Assembly: GCF_024055665.1 (NCBI RefSeq)
Contig: NZ_JAMXMC010000007.1
Span: 1 to 64,000 of the forward strand
Reading direction: 5' to 3'
Origin: Ideonella oryzae
Lineage (GTDB): Bacteria; Pseudomonadota; Gammaproteobacteria; Burkholderiales; Burkholderiaceae_C
Length of the DNA: 64,000 nt
A program made the position numbers and the translations under genes. Each line of letters opens with the position of its first letter. The stretch's first letter is position 1. Positions 1-7,453 of the stretch are shown here, piece after piece. The notes under the pieces were generated by a model, which did no database searches, was not told the DNA's origin, and saw only the letters and a program-made list of their open reading frames with translations.

Positions 1-132
1 GCCGCATACCGCCAGCCAGGTATGCCGAGCAACTGCGTCAGCAGGCAGGCGACGCCGCTCGTCACGAGATCCCTGCCCAGATCCATTAACCTTCAACCCC
101 AGGACCCCAACCGAATCACTGGTGCGGCTGAA

Positions 133-198
133 GGGGGCAGGTCAGAATGGCGGACCCCTTGCTACTTCACATTGGTACGGCCTGGGGGGGGCAGGTCA
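133..198. repeat. Two 12-bp direct repeats resembling an insertion-sequence end
   Basis: The 12-mer GGGGGCAGGTCA occurs at 133-144 and again at 187-198, 54 bp apart, in a stretch with no convincing gene. Repeated short motifs spaced like this are known at the termini of IS21-family elements, so this may be the end of an IS or its remnant. No transposase reading frame can be tied to it: only a 28-codon open tail ending at 89 enters from the left edge, and I do not recognise it. The rest of 1-211 shows nothing I can name. Confidence 0.3.
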
Positions 199-211
199 CT
201 GGGCCCCGCAT

Positions 212-249
212 GAAAAAGCCCGTCGCGGTCATGAAACCGGGACGGGCTG
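212..249 (-). terminator. Rho-independent terminator, probably the original xthA terminator
   Basis: Read on the minus strand, AGCCCGTC (248-241) pairs with GACGGGCT (224-217) across a 16-nt loop and is followed by a run of five T. It sits about 50 bp after the stop codon of the duplicated xthA 3' end (297-299). The intact xthA copy at 5234 has no comparable hairpin after its stop, so this terminator was probably separated from its gene by the island. Confidence 0.7.
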
Positions 250-296
250 TGTTCGGCAGCACCTGCGGGGCGGGCCATGCCCGCGCGCTGGGGCGT

Positions 297-419
297 TCAG
301 ATCTGGAAGTCGTAATCGACGATCAATGGCGCGTGGTCGCTGAATTTCTGGTCTTTGTAGATGGCCGCCTGACGAGCCTGCTCGGCCAAGGCCGGCGTGG
401 CCAGGTGGTAGTCAATGCG
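297..419 (-). pseudogene. Duplicated 3' end of xthA (last ~40 codons)
   Basis: This stretch encodes the C-terminus of exonuclease III from the Arg-X-Asp-Tyr-His-Leu-Ala segment to the stop. It is nearly identical at DNA level to 5234-5354, the same segment of the intact gene. The longest uninterrupted match is about 38 bp, and there are a few scattered substitutions. The last two residues are Gln-Ile here and Asp-Leu in the intact copy. Homology stops abruptly near 419, so there is no start or catalytic domain. I infer it is the displaced host end of xthA left on the far side of the inserted island, because it keeps the terminator at 212-249. Confidence 0.75.
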
Positions 420-531
420 ACAAAAAACCTGCATTATTCCAAGTCCGTAGCAATCAGGTTGCGTCGCTAATGTCATTGATGGGCATCGCTCTGACGGTGA
501 AGCGCACATAGGAAGGACGCCTCAAACGCCG

Positions 532-1668
532 TTAGATTGAGCGCCACCAAGTCGCGCGTTCGGCGTCTGCAATCGACATCTGGGTACTATTGTCCCGCCG
601 GCCTTCATTGAGTGAGTGCATGATCTGAAGGCCTGGTGCTGAGGTGTTGTCATAGACCTGATAGACCACGCCGTCTGGCGTTCTCTCAAAGCGTGCGACT
701 GGCTGGGCGAAGTTCGCCATCTCTGGGATCTCAAGCTTCAGGGTATTGAGGCCGCCTCTAGCGTGTGCAAAGCGAATGCCATGGCGCTCCCCTGTATGAG
801 CGCTCTGCACTTCAGCTACGCCATCGAAGAAGGTGTGGGCGACACGCAAGGGAATCTGGGTTTGAGTGGGTCGAGTAGACTGATTGGCCTTCCTTAGCCG
901 CATCAGAAGCACGGTTCCTGCAGGCGCAACAGGTGGCATAGCGGCGCCACCCGCACCCGCAGGGCCCCCCTCCCGACCCGCTGCTGCCTCGCCACGGTGG
1001 GCACCAGGTACCGGTGGAGGTAGCACCCGACGAGACCCGAATAGTGGTTGCCTACCTTGAAGACCACGACCAGCGCCATTGCCTCTAGGCCTGTCCGCCT
1101 GTGCCCGCGCCTCCTCGACAACGTAGCCATCAAGGACAAGCCGCTCGAGCAGTTCTCCGTCAAGTCGGATTGCTAACCTACTCTCGGTGTCCTTCCACGA
1201 CTCAAGTGCATGTAGCGCTTGGCCAATCACCGGGGCATCTACCGGAACGTCCACCTGCAGTCCTGCCTCGACGTTCACATACAAGCCGGAACGAGTGAGA
1301 TTGTTGGAGCCAACAATCAAACGAGCCTCCTCCTCATTCCTGAACAGGTACAGCTTGGGGTGAAAGACTCCCGACGCCTCATTGTGATACACGAAGGTCT
1401 CAATGCGTCCGTAAGCACCCAGGTCAAGAAGCGCCCGAAGACCCTCCATGGTGGTGTTTTGGATGTCGATTCCAACCACCACAGATAGCTGTCCACCGCG
1501 CTGCAGAAAGTTCGCGAAATGGGCGGACAAGTGAGCCATCCCTGAGGCTCGGACCCAGGCCACTGCAATGTCGAGTGAATCCCAGTAAGGATCCACGCCA
1601 TTGACCTGATCAACATGCCGCAGGAACGCTGTCCCAAAGCGGGTGGCGAGGGGTTGGTTGTAGAACAC
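532..1668 (-). CDS. PLD-fold (HKD) restriction endonuclease-like protein
   Basis: The 378-residue protein has an N-terminal phospholipase D-type nuclease half with one HxK motif (His103, Lys105, in HPKLYLF) followed by VGSNNLT, the signature of the BfiI/NgoFVII group of restriction nucleases. Such enzymes work as dimers and need no metal. Residues ~195-255 form a Gly/Ala/Pro/Arg-rich linker, and the last ~120 residues form a separate domain that may bind DNA. The domain order and size resemble BfiI. The start is GTG at 1668 with GGAGG eight bases upstream; no ATG fits better. It is the last gene of the island, 127 bp after the methyltransferase gene. I infer that it is the cleavage subunit; it could also be an orphan PLD nuclease. 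Confidence 0.7.
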   Translation of the reverse strand: MFYNQPLATRFGTAFLRHVDQVNGVDPYWDSLDIAVAWVRASGMAHLSAHFANFLQRGGQLSVVVGIDIQNTTMEGLRALLDLGAYGRIETFVYHNEASGVFHPKLYLFRNEEEARLIVGSNNLTRSGLYVNVEAGLQVDVPVDAPVIGQALHALESWKDTESRLAIRLDGELLERLVLDGYVVEEARAQADRPRGNGAGRGLQGRQPLFGSRRVLPPPVPGAHRGEAAAGREGGPAGAGGAAMPPVAPAGTVLLMRLRKANQSTRPTQTQIPLRVAHTFFDGVAEVQSAHTGERHGIRFAHARGGLNTLKLEIPEMANFAQPVARFERTPDGVVYQVYDNTSAPGLQIMHSLNEGRRDNSTQMSIADAERATWWRSI

Positions 1669-1795
1669 GAGAGACCTCCGCTGTTTTGAGTGCGTTTATC
1701 TCTCCAATGCTACATGCCGGGCTGATGCAGACTGGGGCTTGAGCTGGACCTGACCTGGTTCGGCGGGTCGAAGTCACGCACCAACCAGGCAGGAC

Positions 1796-2701
1796 TCAGT
1801 CTGTGGACGCGGAGTAAGCAGGCAAAGGCACCACCCCATCTGGAAAGTTGGACATCAACTCTTGGTAGGCCCGAACCTTTGGCCCCTTGGTCTTGACCGC
1901 TGGCGGCTTCGCGAAGATGAGGATGTACTCGTGGACGTTCTTGAAGAGAAAATTCGGCGGATAGGGGTAGCTTCCGAAGATGGGGCGCTGTCCATTTGCC
2001 GATCCCCACCTGCCGCCGGTTCCATCTTTGTTCCAGATGATCTCATTGACCATTACAAACCCGATTTGACGCAGCAACACTGCGAAGTCTGTGGCGAGAG
2101 GGAACGTGAGCAATCCGTGGTCGGTGTGCTGGTTGACGTTGGCCGTGACGATGCACAGCTTTCGGCCGGGCTTCAAGACCCGAAAGCACTCTTCAAAGAC
2201 TGGACGGATAGACTCAAGGAAGTCACCGTATCCTTCGATTGCTCCAAGATTTGAGGCGCCGTCGCCATAGTCCGCCTTGTTCCAATAGGGCGGGCTCGTG
2301 ACTACAAGTCCGACGCTGCCCGTGTCCACGAAGTGCAGATTCCGACTGTCGCCGTTAACGACGAGAAGCGGATCCGAGTGCTTCGAATCGTGTCCCTTGA
2401 GCTTTTTGCACTCTTGTTCGATGGTGCGGACGTAGGTTGGATTCTGGTCCACACAGATGGCGCGCCGACCCAAAGGAATCGCTGCCCGAGCGGTCGTTCC
2501 AGTGCCAGCAAACGGATCAAGAACAGTCTCACCGTGGAAGCTGAAGAGCTTGGTCAGTCGATGCGGGATCTCCAATGGGAAGACCGCCGGATGAAGATCG
2601 TGGGAAGTGTTCGCGATGGCCCAGACTGTCTTTGTGTACTCCCGCCACTCCTCCTTCGTAAGCTTGCTTCTCTCTTTGTCTTCAGGAGTAGGTGTACTCA
2701 T
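1796..2701 (-). CDS. Site-specific DNA methyltransferase (SPPYW type)
   Basis: The 301-residue protein is a DNA amino-methyltransferase. The SAM-binding motif I, DPFAGTGTT, is at 62-70 and the catalytic SPPYW motif at 136-140. SPPY is most common in N4-cytosine enzymes, DPPY/NPPY in N6-adenine enzymes, so N4-cytosine is the more likely product, but this is inference. Motif I precedes the catalytic motif. The region after 180 would hold the target-recognition part. Its start overlaps the end of the upstream methylase gene by 20 bp, so the two are probably translated from one mRNA. It likely protects one strand of the sequence cut by the PLD nuclease downstream. Confidence 0.85.
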   Translation of the reverse strand: MSTPTPEDKERSKLTKEEWREYTKTVWAIANTSHDLHPAVFPLEIPHRLTKLFSFHGETVLDPFAGTGTTARAAIPLGRRAICVDQNPTYVRTIEQECKKLKGHDSKHSDPLLVVNGDSRNLHFVDTGSVGLVVTSPPYWNKADYGDGASNLGAIEGYGDFLESIRPVFEECFRVLKPGRKLCIVTANVNQHTDHGLLTFPLATDFAVLLRQIGFVMVNEIIWNKDGTGGRWGSANGQRPIFGSYPYPPNFLFKNVHEYILIFAKPPAVKTKGPKVRAYQELMSNFPDGVVPLPAYSASTD

Positions 2702-4865
2702 CGCTTGTTCTTTCCTCAGCAGTAAGGGACTCGCAACGGCCCTCGTTCCATTCCGGCATCTTTGCAGCGGTCACGCCGCTCGTGAAAGTGAGCAAACTCT
2801 GGATGAAGCGGGGATCCAGGTCTAGCGCCTCGACGATCAATGCATCGAGAGCGTCCCGCGTCGAGTGAGCGCTATTGGTGGAGTACGCCAACGATGTGCG
2901 ACCACGATTCACGCTGATAACTGGATTGCGCTGCGCCATGGCCCAGATAGCCTCACCCAGCTGTGCCAACGTCCCATCAACCGAGTGAGAACCGAATAGG
3001 CGCCCAATCGGCAACGTCCAGAGACTACCCCGCGAGACATGAAATCCGTCGCCGTTTACATGCCACCACCAGAACGCAAATCGACTAACAAGAAGGGCGT
3101 ACACCCTTGCTGCATCCTCCCTTGACGCACAGTAAAGCGCATGCAGCGGGTGCTCAGACAGGGTGCCGGCGCTTTGTTCCCACTCTGGAGCACCGAGCAT
3201 CACATTAAGAAAGTTGTAGGCAGTGGCTCCTACATAGACTGTCCGTTCGTCCCCTTGGAGCGTCTCATGCAGAGTGGCACGCCCGAAACCTCGGACAGCG
3301 TGCTCCAAGACTCGAGTGATTTGGTGGGCCTGCTGGAAGGCGACTGCCTCGAGGGTTCCGTTAACCTTTGGGACCCCTCGAGTGATGTCTGTGTCGACGG
3401 GTGTAAAGGCTATCGATTCCAACATCTGCGCGCGACTGTCTGCCCGCCATTTCCTGAGCGGTCCAGAAGCAATCATTGAGCGGGTCTCTGCTTCTTGCCG
3501 AGTCCAAATGACAATGGCGTTCCGAGTCTTGACGTCCTCTCCAAAAAGGGCGTGGGGCTCTCTGTCAAAGAACGCAAAGCGCCATTGCCCAGCCGTCCTG
3601 GCTATAAGTGACCGAAGTGCCACAAACTGCTTCCCAGTGCTGCATCCAACAGAAAGCGGAAGCACCATAGCGCCGCCATGCGAGGCGGGTGAGCTCAGCC
3701 GAATCATCTGCTCAACAAAGAGCGGATACATATCGGCTGTCACACGGGGCGCAGCTCTGATGGTCTCAAACCTTGCAGCCAGCTCAAGAAGGTCTCTTCC
3801 TTCACCAATCTCGGCATAAGGCGGATTGCCGATGACCAGGTCAGCACCCTCGCCGATCTCCGGAAACAATTCGCTGAATGGCAGCGAGTTGCCCGCCGGC
3901 AAACGGGTCAAGCACCTGACCTCAGGCAAGACCCCACCTACAAGCGATTGAACGGCCTCGCGTCGAACAGCTAGGCCAGGAGCGATGGTGGGAACGCGCA
4001 GCCCGGGGTCCAGCGCCAGCGAATCTTGATGGGCAAGATTGAGGCGCAGCAAGTGCCAAGCACAAATCGGCGGGAGGCCTCGTTGCCTGATGTCTGCCGC
4101 GCACTCCGTCCACAGCACAAACGCCGATGCATTCACCACCCAGGAGTCAATATCGGCACCAAAAATTCGGGAGGTCGCCAAGTCAAGGCTTCCCGCACCG
4201 TCACTACTCGTCGAATTCGCGGCCTTCAGGTATGAGCGGAGAAAGACGCCAGTGCCGCAAGCTGGATCAAAAGCGGTGTAGCCCCGGCGACGAGCTTCGA
4301 GTCCTTGGAGCGAATTTCGAACCATGAAGTCAGCGACGTCGCGCGGGGTGTAGAAGACACCTTCTTCCTTCTTTTTCTGGCGTGCCTCTATGGTCTCCGG
4401 CTTATGTCGGACACTCAGTCTGCTCGCCTGACCGTGTGGGTCCAGCACATAGGGCAGGAGTTCTGAATATGCTTGAGCATCGGCGCGCGCGCGGAGGCAT
4501 CGCTCCACTTCGGCCAAGACGGCGGGTCTAACCACCGCGCTGAGTCGTTTAGCCGTCGTAGACCCGAGGAACCAGTCTTCCGCACTGCGCAGGTCGACTT
4601 CTGCAGAGATAGCTTCGGAGGCCACGCCTACGACCCAGATGGCAACTAGTTGCCAAGCAGCCAACTCATCGGTAGGCCGACTACCTGCAGTCTTATAAGT
4701 TCGGGCTCGAACTGAATAGAGGTTGTCCCAAAGTGTCGTCGCAACGTCGGACTTCAGTTCAGGACGGAGGAGCCCAACTGCGCGGCGCAGATCTGCTCCG
4801 TAGTGCTCTGCAACTGTTGAAAGGACATGACGCCGGCGAGGCGTCGCAAGACATGGTTTGGTCAA
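2682..4865 (-). CDS. N-6 DNA methylase (gamma-type, Eco57I-like)
   Basis: The 727-residue protein carries GVFYTP (motif X, 169-174), DPACGTG (motif I, 200-206) and NPPY (347-350), the X-I-IV order of gamma-class N6-adenine methyltransferases. The long C-terminal part is expected to recognise the target, and no nuclease motif is evident in it. The ~160 residues before motif X form a helical extension. The start is uncertain: TTG at 4865 gives the longest reading frame but has no clear ribosome binding site. It lies 30 bp downstream of the ribbon-helix-helix gene and overlaps the second methyltransferase gene by 20 bp. Two methyltransferases beside one PLD nuclease suit an asymmetric (type IIS) recognition site needing separate protection of each strand. 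Confidence 0.85.
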   Translation of the reverse strand: MTKPCLATPRRRHVLSTVAEHYGADLRRAVGLLRPELKSDVATTLWDNLYSVRARTYKTAGSRPTDELAAWQLVAIWVVGVASEAISAEVDLRSAEDWFLGSTTAKRLSAVVRPAVLAEVERCLRARADAQAYSELLPYVLDPHGQASRLSVRHKPETIEARQKKKEEGVFYTPRDVADFMVRNSLQGLEARRRGYTAFDPACGTGVFLRSYLKAANSTSSDGAGSLDLATSRIFGADIDSWVVNASAFVLWTECAADIRQRGLPPICAWHLLRLNLAHQDSLALDPGLRVPTIAPGLAVRREAVQSLVGGVLPEVRCLTRLPAGNSLPFSELFPEIGEGADLVIGNPPYAEIGEGRDLLELAARFETIRAAPRVTADMYPLFVEQMIRLSSPASHGGAMVLPLSVGCSTGKQFVALRSLIARTAGQWRFAFFDREPHALFGEDVKTRNAIVIWTRQEAETRSMIASGPLRKWRADSRAQMLESIAFTPVDTDITRGVPKVNGTLEAVAFQQAHQITRVLEHAVRGFGRATLHETLQGDERTVYVGATAYNFLNVMLGAPEWEQSAGTLSEHPLHALYCASREDAARVYALLVSRFAFWWWHVNGDGFHVSRGSLWTLPIGRLFGSHSVDGTLAQLGEAIWAMAQRNPVISVNRGRTSLAYSTNSAHSTRDALDALIVEALDLDPRFIQSLLTFTSGVTAAKMPEWNEGRCESLTAEERTSDEYTYS

Positions 4866-4895
4866 AGAGTGCCCCGAACGAAGAAGCGGAAGTCC

Positions 4896-5090
4896 CTAGC
4901 GGGACTCTGCCAAGAGAGGCCACTGCTCGTTGATGTACCGCTCTGCGGCATCGCGAATGACCCACGCCACAGAGACCTTCTTCTGTCGCGCGATGTCCTG
5001 AAGCGTGGAGTAAACCTCAGGGGGTAGGCTCGCCGTTGCCCTAGCGGCGCGTGGCTTACCAGATGGCTTGCGGCCTCGCTTGGATGGCAT
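4896..5090 (-). CDS. Small ribbon-helix-helix (CopG/Arc-like) protein
   Basis: The 64-residue protein has a basic N-terminal tail, then a segment (TASLPPEVYSTL, residues ~19-30) matching the beta strand and first helix of ribbon-helix-helix DNA-binding proteins, and a second helix (VSVAWVIRDAAERYI). It is the first gene of the island operon, 30 bp before the gamma methylase gene. GGAG lies directly against the ATG, so translation may be weak. RHH proteins of this size usually repress their own promoter, so it may control expression of the restriction-modification genes. An antitoxin-like role is possible, but no toxin gene is adjacent. Confidence 0.65.
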   Translation of the reverse strand: MPSKRGRKPSGKPRAARATASLPPEVYSTLQDIARQKKVSVAWVIRDAAERYINEQWPLLAESR

Positions 5091-5110
5091 CTCCAGTGCC
5101 CCTGCTGAAT

Positions 5111-5170
5111 TTGATGCAGCACTTTACATCACATTGCATCCCAAAGCTGTGCGGGTCAACCGCACAGTGG
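5111..5170 (-). promoter_or_regulatory. Candidate promoter/operator of the restriction-modification operon
   Basis: Upstream of the RHH gene are two inverted repeats. One is a perfect 8-bp repeat (CTGTGCGG/CCGCACAG) near 5148-5169 whose 5-nt loop completes a TTGACC hexamer on the minus strand. The other is GATGCA/TGCATC near 5114-5142. A repressor bound here would overlap RNA polymerase. No convincing -10 sits at the ideal distance from TTGACC, so the promoter call is tentative. Confidence 0.35.
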
Positions 5171-5233
5171 ACGCAGATTGCATGTGCCATTTGGTGGGCC
5201 GTGGCATCGGCATCAGCTAGTGCCGACGCGCCC

Positions 5234-6028
5234 TCACAGGTCGAAGTCGTAATCGACGATCAACGGCGCGTGGTCGCTGAATTTCTGGTCCTTGTAGATG
5301 GCCGCCTGACGGGCCTGCTCGGCCAAGGCCGGCGTGGCCAGGTGGTAGTCCAGGCGCCAGCCCACGTTCTTCGCATAGGCCTGGCCGCGGTTGCTCCACC
5401 AAGTGTAGGCCTCGCCGGTGGTCTCCGGGTGCAGGCGGCGGTAGACGTCCACCACCCCGGCCTCGTCCAGCAAGCGGGTCATCCAGGCCCGCTCCTCGGG
5501 CAGGAAACCGCTGTTCTTCTGGTTGCCCTTCCAGTTCTTGAGGTCGATTTCCTTGTGGGCGATGTTCACATCGCCGACCAGGATGAACTCGCGCGTGCCC
5601 TTGAGGGCGTGCAGGTGCGGGTAGACCACGTCCAGGAAGCGGTACTTGGCCAGCTGCCGCTCCTCGCCCGAGGAGCCGCTGGGAAAGTAGCAGCTGATGA
5701 TGCTGAGCTGGCGTCCGGGTTTGTCGAATCGCAACTCGACGTAGCGGCCCTCGGCATCGAATTCGGGCTCGCCCAGGCCGATGATGACGTCGCTGGGCTC
5801 GTGGCGGCTGTACACCCCGACACCGGAGTAGCCCTTCTTCTCGGCAAAGTGGAAATGCCCGGCCATGCCGGCCACCGTGTCGTATTTCCCCTGCACGTCG
5901 GGCGCCTGGGCCTTGACTTCCTGCACCCCCATACAATCGGGCGCGATACTCTCCGTCCAGGGCATGAAGCCCTTGCTGGCCGCCGATCGGATGCCGTTCA
6001 GGTTGAGTGTGACCAGTCTGAATCCCAT
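5234..6028 (-). CDS. xthA: Exodeoxyribonuclease III
   Basis: The 264-residue protein matches exonuclease III of the AP-endonuclease (EEP) superfamily, a base-excision-repair enzyme that cleaves abasic sites and removes 3' blocks. It shows LNLNGIR near the N-terminus, the metal-binding Glu in VQEVKA (E37), GDVNIAH, and the terminal SDHAPL with the catalytic Asp-His pair. The start ATG at 6028 has AAGGGA upstream and gives the usual family length; a longer frame upstream lies inside pyrE. The last ~40 codons are duplicated at 297-419, so the 3' end here is probably supplied by the island, and no terminator follows the stop. It diverges from pyrE with 13 bp between start codons. Confidence 0.95.
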   Translation of the reverse strand: MGFRLVTLNLNGIRSAASKGFMPWTESIAPDCMGVQEVKAQAPDVQGKYDTVAGMAGHFHFAEKKGYSGVGVYSRHEPSDVIIGLGEPEFDAEGRYVELRFDKPGRQLSIISCYFPSGSSGEERQLAKYRFLDVVYPHLHALKGTREFILVGDVNIAHKEIDLKNWKGNQKNSGFLPEERAWMTRLLDEAGVVDVYRRLHPETTGEAYTWWSNRGQAYAKNVGWRLDYHLATPALAEQARQAAIYKDQKFSDHAPLIVDYDFDL

Positions 6029-6041
6029 TGAAGTCCCTTCC

Positions 6042-6716
6042 ATGACGAACACCACCCACACCGACCCGCTGGCCCAGGACTTCGTGAAGTTCTCGGTGGA
6101 CGCGGGGGTGCTGCGCTTCGGCGAGTTCACGACCAAGGCCGGCCGGAAGTCGCCGTACTTCTTCAACACGGGCCTGTTCGATGACGGCGCCAAGCTGATG
6201 CGGCTGGGCGAATTCTATGCACGCCGCCTGCTGGCCTCGGGGCTCGCATTCGACATGCTGTTCGGCCCGGCCTACAAGGGCATCACCCTGGCCGCTGCGG
6301 TGGCCATCGGCCTGGCCAAGGAAGGCCGCAGCGTGCCCTACGCCTACAACCGCAAGGAAGCCAAGGACCATGGCGAGGGCGGCACGCTGGTGGGGGCGCC
6401 CGTCAAGGGCCGGGTGCTGATCATCGACGACGTGATCACCGACGGCGCCTCCAAGCGCGAGGCCGCCGACATGATCCGCGCGGCCGGCGCCACCCCGGTG
6501 GGCGTGGCCATCACGATGGACCGCCAGGAGCGCGCCAGCGACGACCCGGCCAACCCGCGCTCGGGCGTGCAGTACGTCGAGCAGGAGCTGGGCCTGAAGG
6601 TGCTGTCCATCGCCACCCTGGCCGACCTGATGCAGTTCCTGGACACCACCGGCGACCCGACCCTGGCCGCCAACCGCGACAAGGTGGCGGCCTACCGCCA
6701 GCGCTACGGAGTGTGA
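6042..6716 (+). CDS. pyrE: Orotate phosphoribosyltransferase
   Basis: The 224-residue cytoplasmic enzyme joins orotate and PRPP to form OMP in de novo pyrimidine synthesis. It shows FGEFTTKAGRKSPYF at the N-terminus, LLFGPAYKGI-like and YNRKEAKDHGEGG segments, and the PRPP-binding motif VLIIDDVITDG. The ATG at 6042 gives the family length; the frame is open further upstream, but only inside xthA. There is no obvious Shine-Dalgarno sequence, and its promoter must lie within xthA. The DUF4124 gene follows at once and is probably co-transcribed. Confidence 0.95.
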   Translation: MTNTTHTDPLAQDFVKFSVDAGVLRFGEFTTKAGRKSPYFFNTGLFDDGAKLMRLGEFYARRLLASGLAFDMLFGPAYKGITLAAAVAIGLAKEGRSVPYAYNRKEAKDHGEGGTLVGAPVKGRVLIIDDVITDGASKREAADMIRAAGATPVGVAITMDRQERASDDPANPRSGVQYVEQELGLKVLSIATLADLMQFLDTTGDPTLAANRDKVAAYRQRYGV

Positions 6717-6718
6717 GC

Positions 6719-7444
6719 ATGGCGCGGCCGACCCCGATGAGCTTTCGCCCCGGGTTGGCCCGGTCGGTCGCCGTGGCGGCCGGCTCCGTGGCCGGGCTGT
6801 TGGTGTCGCCCGCCCAAGCCGTGACACCGGCCAAGGAGGGGGCCTCCGCCCCCATCTATTCCTGCGTGGATGCCAATGGCCGTCGCCTGAGTTCGGACCG
6901 CCCCATCCCCGAATGCCTGAGCCAGGAGCAGAACGTGCTGGGCAAGGATGGCACGGTGCGCAAGAAGGTGCCCCCGCTGCTGTCGCCCGAACAGCAGTCC
7001 CAGAAGGACGCCGAGCGCGCGGCCCAGGCCCGGGCCCAGGCGGCGCGGATGGAACAGGTTCGCAACGACCGACTGCTGCTCTCGCGCTACCCCACCCTGG
7101 CGGCCCATGACCAGGCGCGCCAGCGCGCGCTGGAATCGACCCAGAAGGCCATCGACACCATCCAGGTGCGCATTGCGCAGCTGGAGACCGAGCGGGTGGT
7201 CCTGGCCAACGAACGCGCCAACCAGGGCTTCAAGGCGGTGCCGGAGAACCTCAAGATGCGCACCAACGCCAACGACGGCAGCCTGGAGGCGCAGCGCACC
7301 CTGCTGCACAGCATGGAGGCCGAACGGGCCCGCATCAACCTGCAGTACGACAACGAGCGCCAGCGTCTGGCCCTGCTGCTGGCCGGCCTGCCGCCGGGGG
7401 CTCAGGTGGATGCCGGGGCACCGGCCGCTCCGACGTCCCGCTGA
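6719..7444 (+). CDS. DUF4124-domain exported protein
   Basis: The 241-residue protein has an N-terminal export signal ending near VSPAQA, then a DUF4124 segment (IYSCVDANGRR to about residue 70), a family common in beta- and gammaproteobacterial envelopes with no defined biochemical role. The remainder is rich in Gln, Glu, Arg and Ala and should form long helices or a coiled coil. The ATG at 6719 follows GGAG by 7 nt. A GTG at 6713 overlapping the pyrE stop is the alternative start. It sits 9 bp upstream of another small exported protein, so the two may work together in the periplasm, but no function can be assigned. Confidence 0.8.
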   Translation: MARPTPMSFRPGLARSVAVAAGSVAGLLVSPAQAVTPAKEGASAPIYSCVDANGRRLSSDRPIPECLSQEQNVLGKDGTVRKKVPPLLSPEQQSQKDAERAAQARAQAARMEQVRNDRLLLSRYPTLAAHDQARQRALESTQKAIDTIQVRIAQLETERVVLANERANQGFKAVPENLKMRTNANDGSLEAQRTLLHSMEAERARINLQYDNERQRLALLLAGLPPGAQVDAGAPAAPTSR

Positions 7445-7453
7445 AGACCCACC

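Larger units (their letters stand above)
420..5233. mobile_element. Genomic island with restriction-modification genes, inserted at the 3' end of xthA
   Basis: The segment lies between the two copies of the xthA 3' end and is visibly less GC-rich than the flanking chromosome. It holds four minus-strand genes: a PLD-type nuclease, two DNA methyltransferases and a ribbon-helix-helix protein. Insertion at the 3' end of a housekeeping gene, with the 3' end rebuilt from the element's own copy, is typical of site-specific integrative elements. No integrase, excisionase or mobilisation gene is seen here, so the island may be a decayed or trans-mobilised element, or may have arrived by homologous recombination. 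The 420-531 interval shows no gene. Confidence 0.65.

Noticed and set aside
1-89. Partial coding region entering from the left edge and ending at 89
   Set aside because: Only 28 codons are visible and they match no family I recognise; it could be chance.
975-1090. Frameshift in the PLD nuclease gene, suggested by a Gly/Arg/Pro-rich stretch
   Set aside because: The sequence on both sides stays in one frame with sensible domain character, so an interdomain linker is the simpler reading.
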